The notes under the pieces are model-generated. The model was not told where the DNA came from, ran no database searches, and saw only the letters and a list, made by a program, of their open reading frames with translations. A program made the translations under genes and the position numbers. Shown in pieces: positions 17,537 to 28,513 of a stretch of 64,000 nucleotides of DNA. Position 1 is the stretch's first letter, and each line of letters opens with the position of its first letter. Origin of the DNA: Xanthomonas albilineans (GTDB lineage: Bacteria; Pseudomonadota; Gammaproteobacteria; Xanthomonadales; Xanthomonadaceae); NCBI RefSeq assembly GCF_002939705.1, contig NZ_MDCB01000005.1, forward strand, positions 173,120 through 237,119, given 5' to 3'.

Positions 17537-20500
17537 ATGCACACACCGTTGCGTCGCCGCTTGCGTCTGGCACGCCGTTTCGCGTTCTACGCGGTGGCGA
17601 TTGGGCTGGTGTGTGTCGCCCTGGTGGTTGGTGCGTTGAGCCAGGCGTTGCCGTTGGTGCAACGGCACCCGCAGCAGGTCGCCGCGTGGCTGAGCGCACG
17701 TGCCGGTCAACCCATCCGTTTCGATCGGCTGGAGACCGCCTGGACCCGGCGTGGCCCGCTGTTGCGTCTGGATGGCTTGCGCATCGGTGGTGGCGACGGC
17801 GTGCGTATCGGCCAGGCCGAGATCCTCGTGTCCATGTATACCGGTATGTTGCCCGGTCGCTCGTTCACCGAGTTGCGCCTGCGCGGGCTGGCGTTGAACT
17901 TGCTGCGCGCCGACGACGGCAACTGGTCGGTGCAGGGCTTGCCGACCTCCGGGCAGGGGGGCGATCCGCTGGATAGCTTACAAGGCTTGGGCGAATTGCA
18001 GTTGATCGGTGGGCGCCTGGCGGTAAGTGCGCCGAGTCTGGACGTTACGGTGCAAGTGCCGAAGATCGACATGCGTCTGCGCGTCAACGGCGATCGCCTG
18101 CGCGTGGGCGTGCAAAGCTGGGGCGATATGCATCAGCCGCCACTGACTGCGGTGCTGAACATTGATCGCCAACGCGGCAGCGGTGGCCTCTATGTCGCTG
18201 TGCGGCCGATGAACCTGTCGGTCTGGTCGGGTCTGCTGCATGTCGCTGGAATCCAAGTGCAGGGCGGCGCCGGCGAAATCCAGGCGTGGCTGCAACTACA
18301 GCAGTATCGCGTTGCCGGTCTGACGGTGCAGGCCGCGTTGCGCGACCTGCGCCTGCGTGGCGCGGCGCTGGCCGATGGACGCACGCGACCGCAACTGCTG
18401 TTCACCACGCTGCGGACAACAGCGCGGTGGCGCCAGATCGACGGCGCCGGCGGCTGGCGCCTGGATGTGCCGAAATTGCAGATCGATCAGGCCGGCCTGC
18501 CGCCGCAGCGCCTGGATGGGTTCACGCTCGCCATCGGGCGCCGTTTCTCCGTGCTGGGCGATCATCTCGATGTCGCACCGCTGATTGCCATGGCCGCGCT
18601 CAGCGACCGCCTGTCGCCAGGTCTGCGGAGCTGGTTGCAGATCGCGCGGCCGCACGCGCAACTGACCCAGGTCGCGTTGACCGGAACGCCGGGTGGTCCG
18701 TTGTACGGACAGGGCCAACTGACGGAGTTGGCGTTTGCACCGGCCGGCCAGTCTCCGGGCGTCAGCGGTCTGCGCGGTCGCTTCGAAGGCGACGCGCAGG
18801 GTGGCCAGCTGGTGCTGGATGCCAGCAGCCCGGTACGCGTGGACTGGCCCAGTGGGTTTGGCGTGGTTCACCAAGTGCAACTGGCTGGTCGCATCGTGGC
18901 CTTTCGCGATCACGATGGCCTGCGCGTGGCGACCCCGGGCCTGCGCGTGCAGGGCACCGACTACGGCGCCGACGTGCGCGGTGGGCTGTGCTTTCAGCAC
19001 GACGGTTCGCGACCGTGGATCGATCTGGCCGCCGATGTCCAAGATGCGCCGGTGGTGGTGGCGAAGAAGTTCTGGGTCCATTCGAAGATGAGCAAGGCCC
19101 TCACCGATTGGCTGGATGCCGCGCTGCAGGGCGGGCGCGTGCACGATGGACACGTGCTGATTTCGGGCGATCTCGACGACTGGCCCTTTGTCGAGCACGA
19201 CGGCCGCTTCGAGGCGACCGCGCAGCTGCAGGACGCTAAAGTACGCTTTCACGAAGACTGGCCGGCTGTAGAGCATGTGGATGCCAGTGTCGCCTTCATC
19301 GGCAACGGCTTCGAGGTGCATGGTCGCGGCATGATGGGCGGTGTGCCGGTGGAGCAAATGTCGGCGACTCTGCCCGATTACAGGGAAGGCCAGCTCAGCG
19401 TGCTGGCCAACACCCGTGCCGACACCGGCATGCTGCTGGCGATGTTGCGGCAGAGTCCGCTGCGCCTACATTACGGTGACACCCTCGACGGGCTCAGCGC
19501 GTCGGGGCCGGCCGATGTCAGCTTCGACCTGCTGCAACCCTTGCGTAGCGATGTCGTTACCCGTCATCTGCGCGGCACGGTGGACTTGCTCGGCGCGCAC
19601 ATCGCCGACAAACGCTGGGACGTGGTCTTCGACGACATGCACGGCAGCGCCACCTACAGCGATACCGGTTTTGCCGCGCAAAAGCTGAGCGTGGTCCACG
19701 ACGGCCGCTCGGCCGAACTGGCGCTGCGCGCCGGCGATGGTGTGCTGGATCCGCAACAGGCGTTTGAGGCCGCGCTGGGCGCATCGCTGGATGTGGACGA
19801 ATTGCTTGATCGGGTGCCGGAGATGGCCTGGCTCAAGCCCTATGTGCAAGGACGCTCGCGCTGGGACATCGGCGTCGGTCTGCCCAAGACCACTGATGGC
19901 GGGGCGCAGCCGCCGACCCGGCTGCAACTGCATTCGGATCTGGTCGGCACGCAGTTGCTGATGCCGGCGCCGATGGACAAGGATGCGGCGATGCCGCTGG
20001 CAACCTCGGTCAACGTGCCGTTGCCGGTCGGCAGTGGGCGCATCGAAGTGGCCTTCGGCAAGTTGATGGCCCTGGCTGCGCGCAGCCAGGGCGGCAAGAC
20101 CGGGGTCAGGGTGGTGATGGGTAGCGACCACGTCACCGACGAGCCGCCAAGCAGCGGTCTTGTGGTGAGCGGGCATACTGCGGCCCTGAACGCGATTGAC
20201 TGGATCAGCTTGGTCAGTCGTCCAGATCCGACAGCGGCCGCCGTTCCTGGTGGCGAAGACCCGCTGCCGTTACGCTCGATCGACTTGCTTGCCGATCACC
20301 TTCTGTTGCTTGGTGGGGTGTTCGACAACACGCGCATGTATCTGCAGCCCCGGGCCAACAGCATCGACGTGCGGCTGGATGGTCCGGCGCTGTCCGGCGA
20401 ACTGAGCGTGCCGAGCAAGGACGGCGGTGTCATCGGTGGCCGTTTGGCGCGTGTGTATTGGCGTACGGCGGCCTCGCCTGCGTCGACGGCGGACGCTAAA

Positions 20501-21409
20501 GCGCCCGAAGTTCAGGCCGGGCACCTTGCCGACAGCATGGACCCGGCCACGATCCCGGCGCTGGCGTTGGATGTGGATGATCTTCGCTTCGGTGCGCTGA
20601 GTTTCGGTGCGGCTTCGCTGCGCACGCGCAAGCTGGCAGATGGCATGCAGGTGGACCAATTGCACCTGCGCTCGGACCAACAGCAGATCGACATCAGTGG
20701 CGATTGGCGTGGCAAGGGCGCGGCGGCGCATACTCAACTAAGTGCCCACGTGGAGAGTCAGGATCTGGGGGCGCTGATGCAGAGCCTGGATTTCGGCGGC
20801 CAGTTGCGCGGTGGCGAGGGGCGCTTGAATCTGCGCGCGGCCTGGCCGGGCAATCCGGACGCGGTGCAGTTGGCCGCATTGCAGGGCCAGCTCGACGTGG
20901 CCGTGCGCAATGGCCAGTTGCTGGAGTTGAATCCCGGGGCCGGGCGCGTGCTCGGCTTGCTCAGCCTGGCGCAGTTGCCGCGCCGGCTGATGTTCGATTT
21001 TCGCGATTTCTTTTCCAAGGGGTTCGCGTTCAATCGCATCGACGGTCAGGTCCGCTTCGGCGATGGCCTCGCGCACAGCGACGGCATGGTCATCGACGGA
21101 CCCGCAGCGGAGATCAAGATCCGCGGCCAGGCGGACCTGCGCGCGCAGCAGTTCGACCAGACCATCGACGTCAATCCCAAGTCCGGCAACCTGTTGACCG
21201 TGGTCGGCGCGGTGGCTGGCGGCCCGCTCGGCGCGGCGGTTGGCGCGGCTGCCAATGCGGTGCTGAGCAAGCCGCTGGACATGATTGGTGCACGGACCTA
21301 CCGCGTCACCGGGCCGTGGAAAGACCCGAAGGTGGAGGTGATCGCGCGCGAATCCGCGCGTCCCCCCGCTCCGGTCAATGTTCCGCCCGTGTCCTCCGTC
21401 CCACCGTGA
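17537..21409 (+). CDS. yhdP: YhdP-family AsmA-like envelope protein
   Basis: A 1290-residue protein. It starts [15 protein letters not shown] with a single N-terminal TM helix (about 18-40), followed by a very long beta-rich periplasmic region and a C-terminal AsmA-like part ([31 protein letters not shown]). Length and synteny (rng-yhdP-tldD) match YhdP, an AsmA-family protein proposed to move phospholipids between inner and outer membranes. The ATG at 17537 is chosen because it gives the TM helix directly. The gene is full length without interruptions. Confidence 0.88.
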   Translation: MHTPLRRRLRLARRFAFYAVAIGLVCVALVVGALSQALPLVQRHPQQVAAWLSARAGQPIRFDRLETAWTRRGPLLRLDGLRIGGGDGVRIGQAEILVSMYTGMLPGRSFTELRLRGLALNLLRADDGNWSVQGLPTSGQGGDPLDSLQGLGELQLIGGRLAVSAPSLDVTVQVPKIDMRLRVNGDRLRVGVQSWGDMHQPPLTAVLNIDRQRGSGGLYVAVRPMNLSVWSGLLHVAGIQVQGGAGEIQAWLQLQQYRVAGLTVQAALRDLRLRGAALADGRTRPQLLFTTLRTTARWRQIDGAGGWRLDVPKLQIDQAGLPPQRLDGFTLAIGRRFSVLGDHLDVAPLIAMAALSDRLSPGLRSWLQIARPHAQLTQVALTGTPGGPLYGQGQLTELAFAPAGQSPGVSGLRGRFEGDAQGGQLVLDASSPVRVDWPSGFGVVHQVQLAGRIVAFRDHDGLRVATPGLRVQGTDYGADVRGGLCFQHDGSRPWIDLAADVQDAPVVVAKKFWVHSKMSKALTDWLDAALQGGRVHDGHVLISGDLDDWPFVEHDGRFEATAQLQDAKVRFHEDWPAVEHVDASVAFIGNGFEVHGRGMMGGVPVEQMSATLPDYREGQLSVLANTRADTGMLLAMLRQSPLRLHYGDTLDGLSASGPADVSFDLLQPLRSDVVTRHLRGTVDLLGAHIADKRWDVVFDDMHGSATYSDTGFAAQKLSVVHDGRSAELALRAGDGVLDPQQAFEAALGASLDVDELLDRVPEMAWLKPYVQGRSRWDIGVGLPKTTDGGAQPPTRLQLHSDLVGTQLLMPAPMDKDAAMPLATSVNVPLPVGSGRIEVAFGKLMALAARSQGGKTGVRVVMGSDHVTDEPPSSGLVVSGHTAALNAIDWISLVSRPDPTAAAVPGGEDPLPLRSIDLLADHLLLLGGVFDNTRMYLQPRANSIDVRLDGPALSGELSVPSKDGGVIGGRLARVYWRTAASPASTADAKAPEVQAGHLADSMDPATIPALALDVDDLRFGALSFGAASLRTRKLADGMQVDQLHLRSDQQQIDISGDWRGKGAAAHTQLSAHVESQDLGALMQSLDFGGQLRGGEGRLNLRAAWPGNPDAVQLAALQGQLDVAVRNGQLLELNPGAGRVLGLLSLAQLPRRLMFDFRDFFSKGFAFNRIDGQVRFGDGLAHSDGMVIDGPAAEIKIRGQADLRAQQFDQTIDVNPKSGNLLTVVGAVAGGPLGAAVGAAANAVLSKPLDMIGARTYRVTGPWKDPKVEVIARESARPPAPVNVPPVSSVPP

Positions 21410-21464
21410 CGCGCGGTGCTTCGCGCCGCTTGCGCTCCGCACTTCTGTACCCCATGTTGAGACC

Positions 21465-22907
21465 ATGAACGACCACACCCTCCAGCTCGCCGAAACCCGT
21501 CTGTTGCTTCCCGCCGGCCTCGATGCCTCCAGCCTGGAGCGTGCCTTCGGCACGTTGCTCGGCCCTGGTGTGGATTTCGGCGATCTGTATTTCCAACATT
21601 CGCGCCGCGAGAACTGGAGCGTGGAGGATGGCATCGTCAAGGATGGCGCGCACTCCATCGAACAGGGGGTGGGCGTGCGCGCGATCTCCGGCGAGAAGAC
21701 CGGTTTCGCCTATTCCGACGACATCCACCACGATGCGCTGCTGGTCGCGGCGCGGTCGGCGCGTGCCATCTCACGCGATGGCGGTGCGCAGGCGACGCAG
21801 GCGCTGCAACGCGGTGGCGCGCGCATGTTGTACCCGGCGCTGGATCCGGTGGATAGCATGGACCATGCGCGCAAGCTCGAATTGTTGCGGCACCTGGACC
21901 AGTTCGTGCGCGCCGCCGATCCGCGGGTACAGCAGGTCATGGTGAGCCTGACCGGTAGCGTGGACACGGTGCTGGTGGCGCGTAGCGACGGCGTCCTCGC
22001 CGCCGACGTGCGTCCATTGGTACGACTGAACGTGCAGGTGATCGTCGAGCAGCAAGGGCGCCGCGAATCCGGCTATGCCGGCGGTGGTGGTCGCTACGAC
22101 TATGCGGTGCTGTTCGCCGATGGTCGTCCGGAAGCCTATGCCAAGGAAGCCCTGCGCCAGGCGTTGGTGAACCTGGAGGCGGTGCCGGCGCCGGCTGGGG
22201 TGATGCAGGTGGTGCTGGGGCCTGGATGGCCCGGCGTGCTGCTGCACGAGGCGGTCGGACACGGGCTGGAGGGCGATTTCAATCGCAAAGGCACCAGCGT
22301 CTATGCCGGTCGCATCGGCCAGCGCGTGGCCTCGCCGGGCGTGAGCATCGTCGACGACGGGACCCTGGATGGCCGTCGCGGCTCGTTGAACGTGGACGAC
22401 GAAGGTACCCAGACTCACTGCACTTCGTTGATCGAGGATGGCGTGTTGGTCGGTTATATGCAGGACACGTTGAATGCGCGGCTGATGGGCGTGACGCCGA
22501 CCGGGAATGGCCGCCGCGAATCGTTCGCGCATCTGCCGATGCCGCGCATGACCAACACCTATATGCGCGCTGGTCAGCACGATCCACAGGAAATGATTCG
22601 GTCGGTGAAGAAGGGCCTGTATGCGGTGAACTTCGGCGGTGGTCAGGTCGATATCACCAGCGGTAAATACGTGTTCTCGGCCACCGAGGCCTACCTGATC
22701 GAGGACGGCAAAATCACTGCGCCGGTCAAGGGCGCGACGCTGATCGGCAACGGCCCGGAAACCATGCAGAAAGTCAGCATGATCGGCAACGATTTGGCCC
22801 TGGACGAAGGTGTCGGCGTATGCGGCAAGGATGGACAGAGCGTGCCGGTGGGCGTGGGCCAGCCGTCGTTGCTGATCGATGGTCTGACCGTGGGCGGGAC
22901 GGCGTAG
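21465..22907 (+). CDS. tldD: Metalloprotease TldD
   Basis: A 480-residue protein of the TldD/PmbA family. The zinc motif HEAVGH is at residues 261-266, inside [20 protein letters not shown], and the C-terminal [20 protein letters not shown] segment is conserved. TldD pairs with TldE/PmbA to form a protease that degrades unfolded peptides and, in E. coli, CcdA, and matures microcin B17. Its partner is encoded at 23757, with yjgA between them on the opposite strand, a usual gammaproteobacterial arrangement. The start at 21465 ([10 protein letters not shown]) matches family N-termini. Confidence 0.95.
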   Translation: MNDHTLQLAETRLLLPAGLDASSLERAFGTLLGPGVDFGDLYFQHSRRENWSVEDGIVKDGAHSIEQGVGVRAISGEKTGFAYSDDIHHDALLVAARSARAISRDGGAQATQALQRGGARMLYPALDPVDSMDHARKLELLRHLDQFVRAADPRVQQVMVSLTGSVDTVLVARSDGVLAADVRPLVRLNVQVIVEQQGRRESGYAGGGGRYDYAVLFADGRPEAYAKEALRQALVNLEAVPAPAGVMQVVLGPGWPGVLLHEAVGHGLEGDFNRKGTSVYAGRIGQRVASPGVSIVDDGTLDGRRGSLNVDDEGTQTHCTSLIEDGVLVGYMQDTLNARLMGVTPTGNGRRESFAHLPMPRMTNTYMRAGQHDPQEMIRSVKKGLYAVNFGGGQVDITSGKYVFSATEAYLIEDGKITAPVKGATLIGNGPETMQKVSMIGNDLALDEGVGVCGKDGQSVPVGVGQPSLLIDGLTVGGTA

Positions 22908-23071
22908 AGGGCGTGATGCACGTTGCGGTGAACTGCCCTGTCGTAGGTGGCGTGTCGGGACCGGCTGCGCTGCTCACGCGCTCTGTGTTGGCCGCGCGCG
23001 GGGTTTTGGCGCACACGCGTGTGCGCCGCCGTTGCCGCGCAGGTTGGCGCCGTCTTGGCCGACGTCGTGGT

Positions 23072-23659
23072 TCAGCGGTCTGCGTCGTCTTCGACGTTCT
23101 CGTCCGTGGTTGTACTTTCCGCGTCGCTGGTGTCGGTTCCCGCGCCAAGCATCAGTTCGCGCAACTCCCGGAACAATTCGCGGTACGCATGCGGCGGTTT
23201 GTTTTTCAGCCGTTCTTCCTTGGCGTTGCGCAGCAACTGACGCAGTCGTTGCCGGTCGGCGTCGGGGTACTCTGCGAGCAGCGCGGACAGGGCCGCGTCG
23301 CCGTCGGCGAGCAGGCGCGTGCGCCAGTCTTCGACCCGGTGCATGGCGGCCACCTCGCGGCGTGCGCTGTCGCTGTTCACGTCCATCGCCTCGCGGATCG
23401 ACTCCAGCACCGCATCGTCCTCGCGGCGCATCTGCTTGGCCAGGAACGCCAGTTGGCGTTTATGCGCGATGTGCGAGGTGATGCGCCTGGCCTCGGCGAT
23501 ATGCGCCAGCAGCGATTCGGGTACCGGCAATCTGGCCAGTTGCGCCGGGGTCAGGGCCACCAGTTTCTCGCCCAGGCTCAGTACTTCCAGCGCCTCGCGG
23601 CGCTGCTGGCTGCGGCTTTCGCCGCGGAATTCACCGGTGTCTTCGTCGCGTCCGCGCAT
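23072..23659 (-). CDS. yjgA: DarP/YjgA (DUF615) ribosome-associated protein
   Basis: A 195-residue, highly charged helical protein with the DUF615 pattern [40 protein letters not shown] and [11 protein letters not shown]. The family acts in late 50S subunit assembly. It has an acidic disordered tail ([16 protein letters not shown]). It lies antisense between tldD and pmbA. The N-terminal [11 protein letters not shown] start is typical of the family. Confidence 0.93.
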   Translation of the reverse strand: MRGRDEDTGEFRGESRSQQRREALEVLSLGEKLVALTPAQLARLPVPESLLAHIAEARRITSHIAHKRQLAFLAKQMRREDDAVLESIREAMDVNSDSARREVAAMHRVEDWRTRLLADGDAALSALLAEYPDADRQRLRQLLRNAKEERLKNKPPHAYRELFRELRELMLGAGTDTSDAESTTTDENVEDDADR

Positions 23660-23756
23660 GGTCGTGCTACTCGGTCAGTCTGCAACATCACATCTAAACG
23701 TCCGGCCATGGAGGCCAGGACCGCTGCGAAAGGATTCGCATGACAAGGATAAAGCA

Positions 23757-25124
23757 TTGAACGCGATCTCCCCCGACGTGTACCACGATGACAGCCAGCA
23801 GCGTCTGGAGCGTCTGTCCGACATTGCCGAGCGCTTGCTGGCACGCGCACGCGCGCTTGGCGCCAGCCAGGCCGAAGTCAGTTGCAGCGAAGACCGCGGC
23901 ATCGATGTCAACGTGCGTATGGGCGCGGTGGAAACTGTAGAGTCTACGCGCGACCGCGGCATTGGCGTCACCGTGTATTTTGGCCAGCGCAAGGGCAGCG
24001 CTAGTACGGCAGATTTGCACGACGCCAGCCTGGAGGCGACCGTCGCCCAGGCTTGCGCCATCGCCCGCTATACCGAGGACGACGCCGCCGCCGGTCTGGC
24101 CGACGCAGCCTTGATGGCGCGCGAAATGCCTGACCTCGATCGCTGGCATCCATGGGCGCTGCAGGCGGAGGAAGCGATCGAGCTGGCGCTGGCATGCGAG
24201 GCCGCCGGACGCGATGCCGATCCGCGGATCAGCAATTCCGATGGCGCCTCGGTTGGCAGCAGCGAGAGCCTGTCGGTGTACGCCAATTCACATGGTTTCG
24301 TCGGTTGCGAGCGTAGCACCCACCATGCGATCAGTTGCGCGCTGATCGCCGGGCAGGGGGACGGCATGCAGCGCGATGGTTGGTACAGCAGCACGCTGGC
24401 GCGCGAGGAACTGGAGCGGCCGGCAGCGATCGGTCGCCGTGCCGCGGAGCGGACCGTGGCGCGTCTGCAGCCGCGTTCGCTGCCCACCGGTGAGGTACCG
24501 GTGCTGTTCGCGCCGGAGATGGCGCGTTCGCTGATTGGATATCTGCTGGGAGCGGTGTCCGGCGGCGCGTTGTACCGTCGCGCCAGCTTTCTGCTCGACA
24601 GTGCGGGGACGCGCTTGTTTCCGGAGTGGTTCGCGATCGACGAATTGCCGCATCTGCGTCGCGGCCTGCGCTCGGCGTTCTTCGACAGCGACGGTGTGGC
24701 CACCCGCCAGGCGCCGCTGGTGAGCGGCGGTGTGCTGCAGCGCTACGTGTTGGGTAGCTATTCGGCGCGCAGGCTCGGCTTGCAGACCACCGCCAACGCT
24801 GGTGGCGTGCATAACCTCAAGGTCGCGGCCAATGCGGCGGATCTGGCTACGATCATCGCCGGGATCCCGCGCGGTCTGTTGGTTACCGATCTGATGGGCA
24901 ATGGCGTCAACCTGGTGACGGGCGACTATTCGCGCGGCGCGGGTGGCTTCTGGATCGAGAACGGCGCCATCGCCTATCCGGTGGATGAAGTCACCATTGC
25001 CGGTAACCTGCGACAGATGTTCCAGCGTATCGAGGCGGTGGGCGCCGACATCGACGTGCGCTCGCATCTCCACATCGGCGCAACCTTGATCGGCGCGATG
25101 ACCGTGGCCGGCGCCGCATCCTGA
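23757..25124 (+). CDS. pmbA: Metalloprotease partner PmbA/TldE
   Basis: About 455 residues from a TTG start at 23757 that has AAGGAT 6 bp upstream; in-frame ATGs lie further up, antisense to the yjgA start, and would give an atypical N-terminus. Family landmarks are SQAEVSCSEDRGIDVNVRMG, GIGVTVYFGQRKGSAS, AINSDGAS-like ISNSDGAS, and the C-terminal DLMGNGVNLVTGDYSRGAGG. PmbA lacks the HExxxH zinc site, which TldD supplies. Together they form the TldD/E peptidase. The start codon is the least certain point. Confidence 0.92.
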   Translation: MNAISPDVYHDDSQQRLERLSDIAERLLARARALGASQAEVSCSEDRGIDVNVRMGAVETVESTRDRGIGVTVYFGQRKGSASTADLHDASLEATVAQACAIARYTEDDAAAGLADAALMAREMPDLDRWHPWALQAEEAIELALACEAAGRDADPRISNSDGASVGSSESLSVYANSHGFVGCERSTHHAISCALIAGQGDGMQRDGWYSSTLAREELERPAAIGRRAAERTVARLQPRSLPTGEVPVLFAPEMARSLIGYLLGAVSGGALYRRASFLLDSAGTRLFPEWFAIDELPHLRRGLRSAFFDSDGVATRQAPLVSGGVLQRYVLGSYSARRLGLQTTANAGGVHNLKVAANAADLATIIAGIPRGLLVTDLMGNGVNLVTGDYSRGAGGFWIENGAIAYPVDEVTIAGNLRQMFQRIEAVGADIDVRSHLHIGATLIGAMTVAGAAS

Positions 25125-25230
25125 TTGCGCTGTATTCTGGGCGACGCAGGCATGGCTTGACGAGCCTGTTGCCGTCGAGAGTCAGGGCTTGGCGTTTTGT
25201 CCGCTTCACCAACGATGGAAATGAAGACCG

Positions 25231-25608
25231 ATGAGCGAATTCGACAACATGACCGCCCCACCGCCGCCGCCGACTTCGTCAGGGTCGAAGGACGATCGCA
25301 CCATCGCCTTGATGATCCATCTGTCTGGCATCTTCGTCAGCTTCGTCGTCCCGCTGATCGTCTGGCTGCTTTATAAGGACACCCCTGGCAAGGCGTTCCT
25401 CAGCGACCAGGCCAAGGAAGCGTTGAATTTCCAGATCACCATCGCCATCGGCTACCTCATTTGCAGCGTGTTCATCATCATTTTGATTGGTCTCGTGGGC
25501 ATGAAGATCCTGTGGGTGCTGAATCTGGTGTTTTGCATCCTCGCCGCCATCAAGGCCAATGAAGGCGTCGCTTACCGTTATCCGTTCGCGCTGCGGTTGA
25601 TCAAGTAG
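25231..25608 (+). CDS. DUF4870 membrane protein
   Basis: A 125-residue protein with a Pro-rich cytoplasmic N-terminus (TAPPPPPTSSGS) followed by three hydrophobic helices. The pattern LIHLSGIFVSFVVPLIVWLL (here MIHLSGIF), LSDQAKEALNFQITI and a C-terminal FCILAAIKANEG is diagnostic of DUF4870 proteins. The function is not established. It is followed by a rho-independent terminator, so it probably ends a transcript. Confidence 0.85.
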   Translation: MSEFDNMTAPPPPPTSSGSKDDRTIALMIHLSGIFVSFVVPLIVWLLYKDTPGKAFLSDQAKEALNFQITIAIGYLICSVFIIILIGLVGMKILWVLNLVFCILAAIKANEGVAYRYPFALRLIK

Positions 25609-25629
25609 CCCGCAATTGCTGCGCTCGCG

Positions 25630-25660
25630 AAAAGGCACGGCGTTCGACGGGCCTTTTTTG
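25630..25660 (+). terminator. Rho-independent terminator after the DUF4870 gene
   Basis: AAAAGGC at 25630-25636 pairs with GCCTTTT at 25651-25657, followed by further T residues. It lies 22 bp past the stop codon at 25608 and before the converging ispA operon. Confidence 0.75.
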
Positions 25661-25812
25661 TTGCCTTGGGTAAAGGTGGGCGAGGTCGGTTGGCTTGCGT
25701 ATCGGCGTGCCTGGAGCAGTAGTGCATGCGGCATGGCCATGGTGATGCCTACGTTTCGCCGTGCGCGTGTGGGCGGCGGCGCGCATGCTGCGGACGGGAA
25801 GGCGTAGGCGAT

Positions 25813-26694
25813 TCAGTGCGCGCGATCCACCGCCAGTTGTGCCAACGCCGCCAGTGGGTCGGCATGCGCGCCGTAATCGTGCAGGCTATCGCGCATGGTG
25901 TGCGCCAGTTCGGCGAGCTTGGCCTTGGCCCCATCCATGCCTAGCAGCGCCGGATAGGTCGATTTGGCCTGGGTCGCGTCCTTCCCGGCAGTTTTGCCGA
26001 GTTGTTCGGAGCTGGCCTCCACGTCGAGGATATCGTCGCGGATCTGAAAAGCCAGACCCAGCGCGCTGGCGAAGGCATCCAGGTGATCCAGTGCGGCGTG
26101 GTCGGCGCCGCCGCCCAATGCGCCCAGGCGCACGCTGGCGCGGATCAGGGCGCCGGTCTTCAAGGCGTGCATGCGTTGCAGGTCTGCCAGCGGTTGCACG
26201 ATGCCGGTGGCATCGATGTCCAGGGCTTGGCCGCCGCACATGCCGGCCGCACCCGTAGCTTCAGCTAGGGTTTGCAGCCACTGGACACGCAGTGTCGCAT
26301 CGGCGGCATCGGCCTTGGCCAGCAGTTCGAACGCCAGGCTCTGCAGTGCATCCCCGGCGAGGATCGCGGTGGCCTCGTCGAAGGCGATATGCACCGTGGG
26401 TTGGCCACGTCGCAGTGCATCGTCGTCCATGGCTGGCAAATCGTCGTGGACCAGCGAGTAGGCATGGATCAGTTCCACCGCCAGTGCCGGCGCATCCAGG
26501 CGCGCCGGGTCGGTGCCGAACAGGGCGCCGCTGGCGTAGACCAGCAGCGGGCGCATGCGCTTGCCGCCGCCGAGAGTGGCGTGGCGCATTGCCGCGTGCA
26601 GGCGCTGTGGCGCTTGTGCGATTGCAGGCAGGTGCGCGTCCAGGCCGGCTTCGACCCGTTGGCGCCAGCGTGCGAAGACGGCCTCACCCGCCAT
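25813..26694 (-). CDS. ispA: Farnesyl diphosphate synthase (polyprenyl synthetase)
   Basis: A 293-residue trans-prenyltransferase. It contains the first Asp-rich motif in [20 protein letters not shown] and the second in [11 protein letters not shown], with [14 protein letters not shown] for IPP/Mg binding. It makes farnesyl diphosphate from IPP and DMAPP for isoprenoid quinones and undecaprenyl phosphate. It overlaps the end of xseB by 11 bp, the common xseB-ispA operon. The ATG at 26694 is chosen because family members start near [10 protein letters not shown], and the upstream extension is simply the xseB coding end. Confidence 0.93.
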   Translation of the reverse strand: MAGEAVFARWRQRVEAGLDAHLPAIAQAPQRLHAAMRHATLGGGKRMRPLLVYASGALFGTDPARLDAPALAVELIHAYSLVHDDLPAMDDDALRRGQPTVHIAFDEATAILAGDALQSLAFELLAKADAADATLRVQWLQTLAEATGAAGMCGGQALDIDATGIVQPLADLQRMHALKTGALIRASVRLGALGGGADHAALDHLDAFASALGLAFQIRDDILDVEASSEQLGKTAGKDATQAKSTYPALLGMDGAKAKLAELAHTMRDSLHDYGAHADPLAALAQLAVDRAH

Positions 26695-26950
26695 GGGGCG
26701 GGGTGGGATCGAACGGTTCGGCGCTGTCGGGCTGCTCTGGGTCGCTGAGCAGGCGCACACGCAATTCGGCCTGTTCCAGTGCCTGCTGACATTGCCGGTA
26801 CAGGCCGACGCCGCGTTCGTAGGCGCTGAGCGACTGTTCCAGACTCAGGTCGCCTGCTTCCATTTTCTCGACCAGCACTTCCAGTTCTTCGAGCGACTGC
26901 TCGAAGCGGGCGATCGGGGAGGCATCGTCGTGTTGTGGCTTCTTGGGCAT
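26684..26950 (-). CDS. xseB: Exodeoxyribonuclease VII small subunit
   Basis: An 88-residue protein with the XseB signature: [20 protein letters not shown] followed by [20 protein letters not shown] and ALEQAELRV. It partners XseA (not in this window) in a single-strand exonuclease. It is coupled to ispA downstream and lies 31 bp after tilS. It has a short Pro/Glu-rich tail beyond the coiled-coil core. Confidence 0.94.
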   Translation of the reverse strand: MPKKPQHDDASPIARFEQSLEELEVLVEKMEAGDLSLEQSLSAYERGVGLYRQCQQALEQAELRVRLLSDPEQPDSAEPFDPTPPHGG

Positions 26951-26981
26951 CGCGAAAGTGTGCGCGGCGCCGGGGACACGG

Positions 26982-28319
26982 TCAATGCGCAGCGTCGGGT
27001 GCGTGGTCGTCCAGCACCAGACGTGCGTCGCGCGCCTGCAGCCAGGTCTGCAGCGGCGCTGCGAGCAACGTTGGGCCGGCCGCCAGTAACTGTTCTGCGT
27101 CGAACAGAAGTGGCATGCGTGCACGCTGCCAGGGTGGCACCGCATGGGCCTGCAGCAGATGTTTGAGCGTCTGCGAATGGCTGCGCCCGGGCAACTGTAG
27201 GCGCTCGCCGCCACGCCGTTGTTTTACCAGCAGCGGTGTGTCGAAGCCGAGTGGCGTGGTGGCCTGTAGCCGTAACTGGCGGCCATCGGGCAGGCGCAGC
27301 GGTGCGCGTCCGTCCCAATGGGTTTGCCAGTCGGCAGGCCACGATGGTGGATCGCATTCGGCATACAGCGCTTCGCGCCAACTGCGCACATGGGCACCAT
27401 GCCAGGCGAATTCGGCGGCGGCGTCGGCGCGCGGGTACAGCAGCGTGCGCTCGATCGCCGCCAGGCCCGCCGCTGGCAGTGGCGGCAGGCCTGCGTCGCT
27501 GATCCAGCGCCGCAGCACGCGTGCGCGGCGCGCGCTGGGAAGTGCGCGTAGCGGCGGCAGCGGCAGCGCTGTGCCTGGCGCATACTGCCAGGCGTTCAGC
27601 GTCGCCTGATCGTCCGCATCCAGCAGGGTCGCGGCTTCGGCGCACAGCTGCGCGCTGCGGGCGAGTGCGGCGTCGGCGTGTGGCCAGCGCTGGCGTAGTA
27701 ATGGCAGCACCCGCAGGCGCAAGAAATTGCGGTCGAAGTCGGGATCTGCATTGCTGGGGTCGTCGATCCAGCGCAGTGCGTGCTGTTGCGCGTAGGCATG
27801 CAGTGCGCTGCGCGGCAGTGTCAGCAACGGTCGCCACAGTTTGCCGTCGGCGAAACCGGACAGGGGCTGCATCGCGGCCAGGCCGTCCGGGCCGGAGGCG
27901 CGCAGTGCGCGTAGCAGGAAGGTTTCGGCCTGGTCGTCGCGATGCTGGGCCAGTGCCAGCCACTCGCCATGCGCCAGCACCTGGGCAAACGCCGCGCGCC
28001 GCGCCTGCCGTGCCGCCGCTTCCAGGCCATCGCCGCGATCGCGTGGTACCTGTACGCGTAGTACCTGCAGCGGTACTGCCAGGGCCACGCTCATCTGTTG
28101 GCAGTGCATCGCCCAAGCGTCGGCATCGGGGTGCAGACCGTGATGCACGTGCACGGCGCGCAGGCCGCGCTGGCGATAGTGCGGTTGCTGCGCCAGTGCG
28201 TGCAGCAGTACCGTCGAATCCAGGCCGCCACTGAAACCTAGCAGCACTGGCGCCGGTGCTGGATTGGGTAAGGCGTCGGCGAGTGCGAATAGCGGTGTGG
28301 TGGGCATGCGCGAATTCAT
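26982..28319 (-). CDS. tilS: tRNA(Ile)-lysidine synthetase
   Basis: A 445-residue protein. The PP-loop motif SGGLDST begins at residue 30, followed by [13 protein letters not shown] and [22 protein letters not shown], and the TilS C-terminal substrate-binding domains ([18 protein letters not shown]). It converts the anticodon C34 of tRNA-Ile2 to lysidine and is essential in most bacteria. An alternative ATG four codons in (28307) fits just as well; neither has a clear SD. Confidence 0.94.
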   Translation of the reverse strand: MNSRMPTTPLFALADALPNPAPAPVLLGFSGGLDSTVLLHALAQQPHYRQRGLRAVHVHHGLHPDADAWAMHCQQMSVALAVPLQVLRVQVPRDRGDGLEAAARQARRAAFAQVLAHGEWLALAQHRDDQAETFLLRALRASGPDGLAAMQPLSGFADGKLWRPLLTLPRSALHAYAQQHALRWIDDPSNADPDFDRNFLRLRVLPLLRQRWPHADAALARSAQLCAEAATLLDADDQATLNAWQYAPGTALPLPPLRALPSARRARVLRRWISDAGLPPLPAAGLAAIERTLLYPRADAAAEFAWHGAHVRSWREALYAECDPPSWPADWQTHWDGRAPLRLPDGRQLRLQATTPLGFDTPLLVKQRRGGERLQLPGRSHSQTLKHLLQAHAVPPWQRARMPLLFDAEQLLAAGPTLLAAPLQTWLQARDARLVLDDHAPDAAH

Positions 28320-28513
28320 CGTGCCACTGTAGACCCAAGCGAGCGTGCGGCGAAGTGCGTGGTGCGTGTGGAGATAATTCGAAAATGGTGCTTGGGCGCA
28401 CGCTTTCGGGTTTGTTGATACCGGTCGTGCGACCCGTTTTCAAACCATGGCATCGTCGGCGGTGCCCAGTTGCGCTATGGTGCGAAATTGTAGAGTTCTC
28501 TGGATAGCGGTTA

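Noticed and set aside
16011..17537. A 508-codon plus-strand frame over rng
   Set aside because: It is shifted relative to the RNase G frame, with Gly/Arg/Ala-rich shadow composition and no motif.
23319..23756. An N-terminal extension of pmbA reaching back over yjgA
   Set aside because: The extra residues are antisense to yjgA and not conserved; a TTG at 23757 with a good SD gives the normal length.
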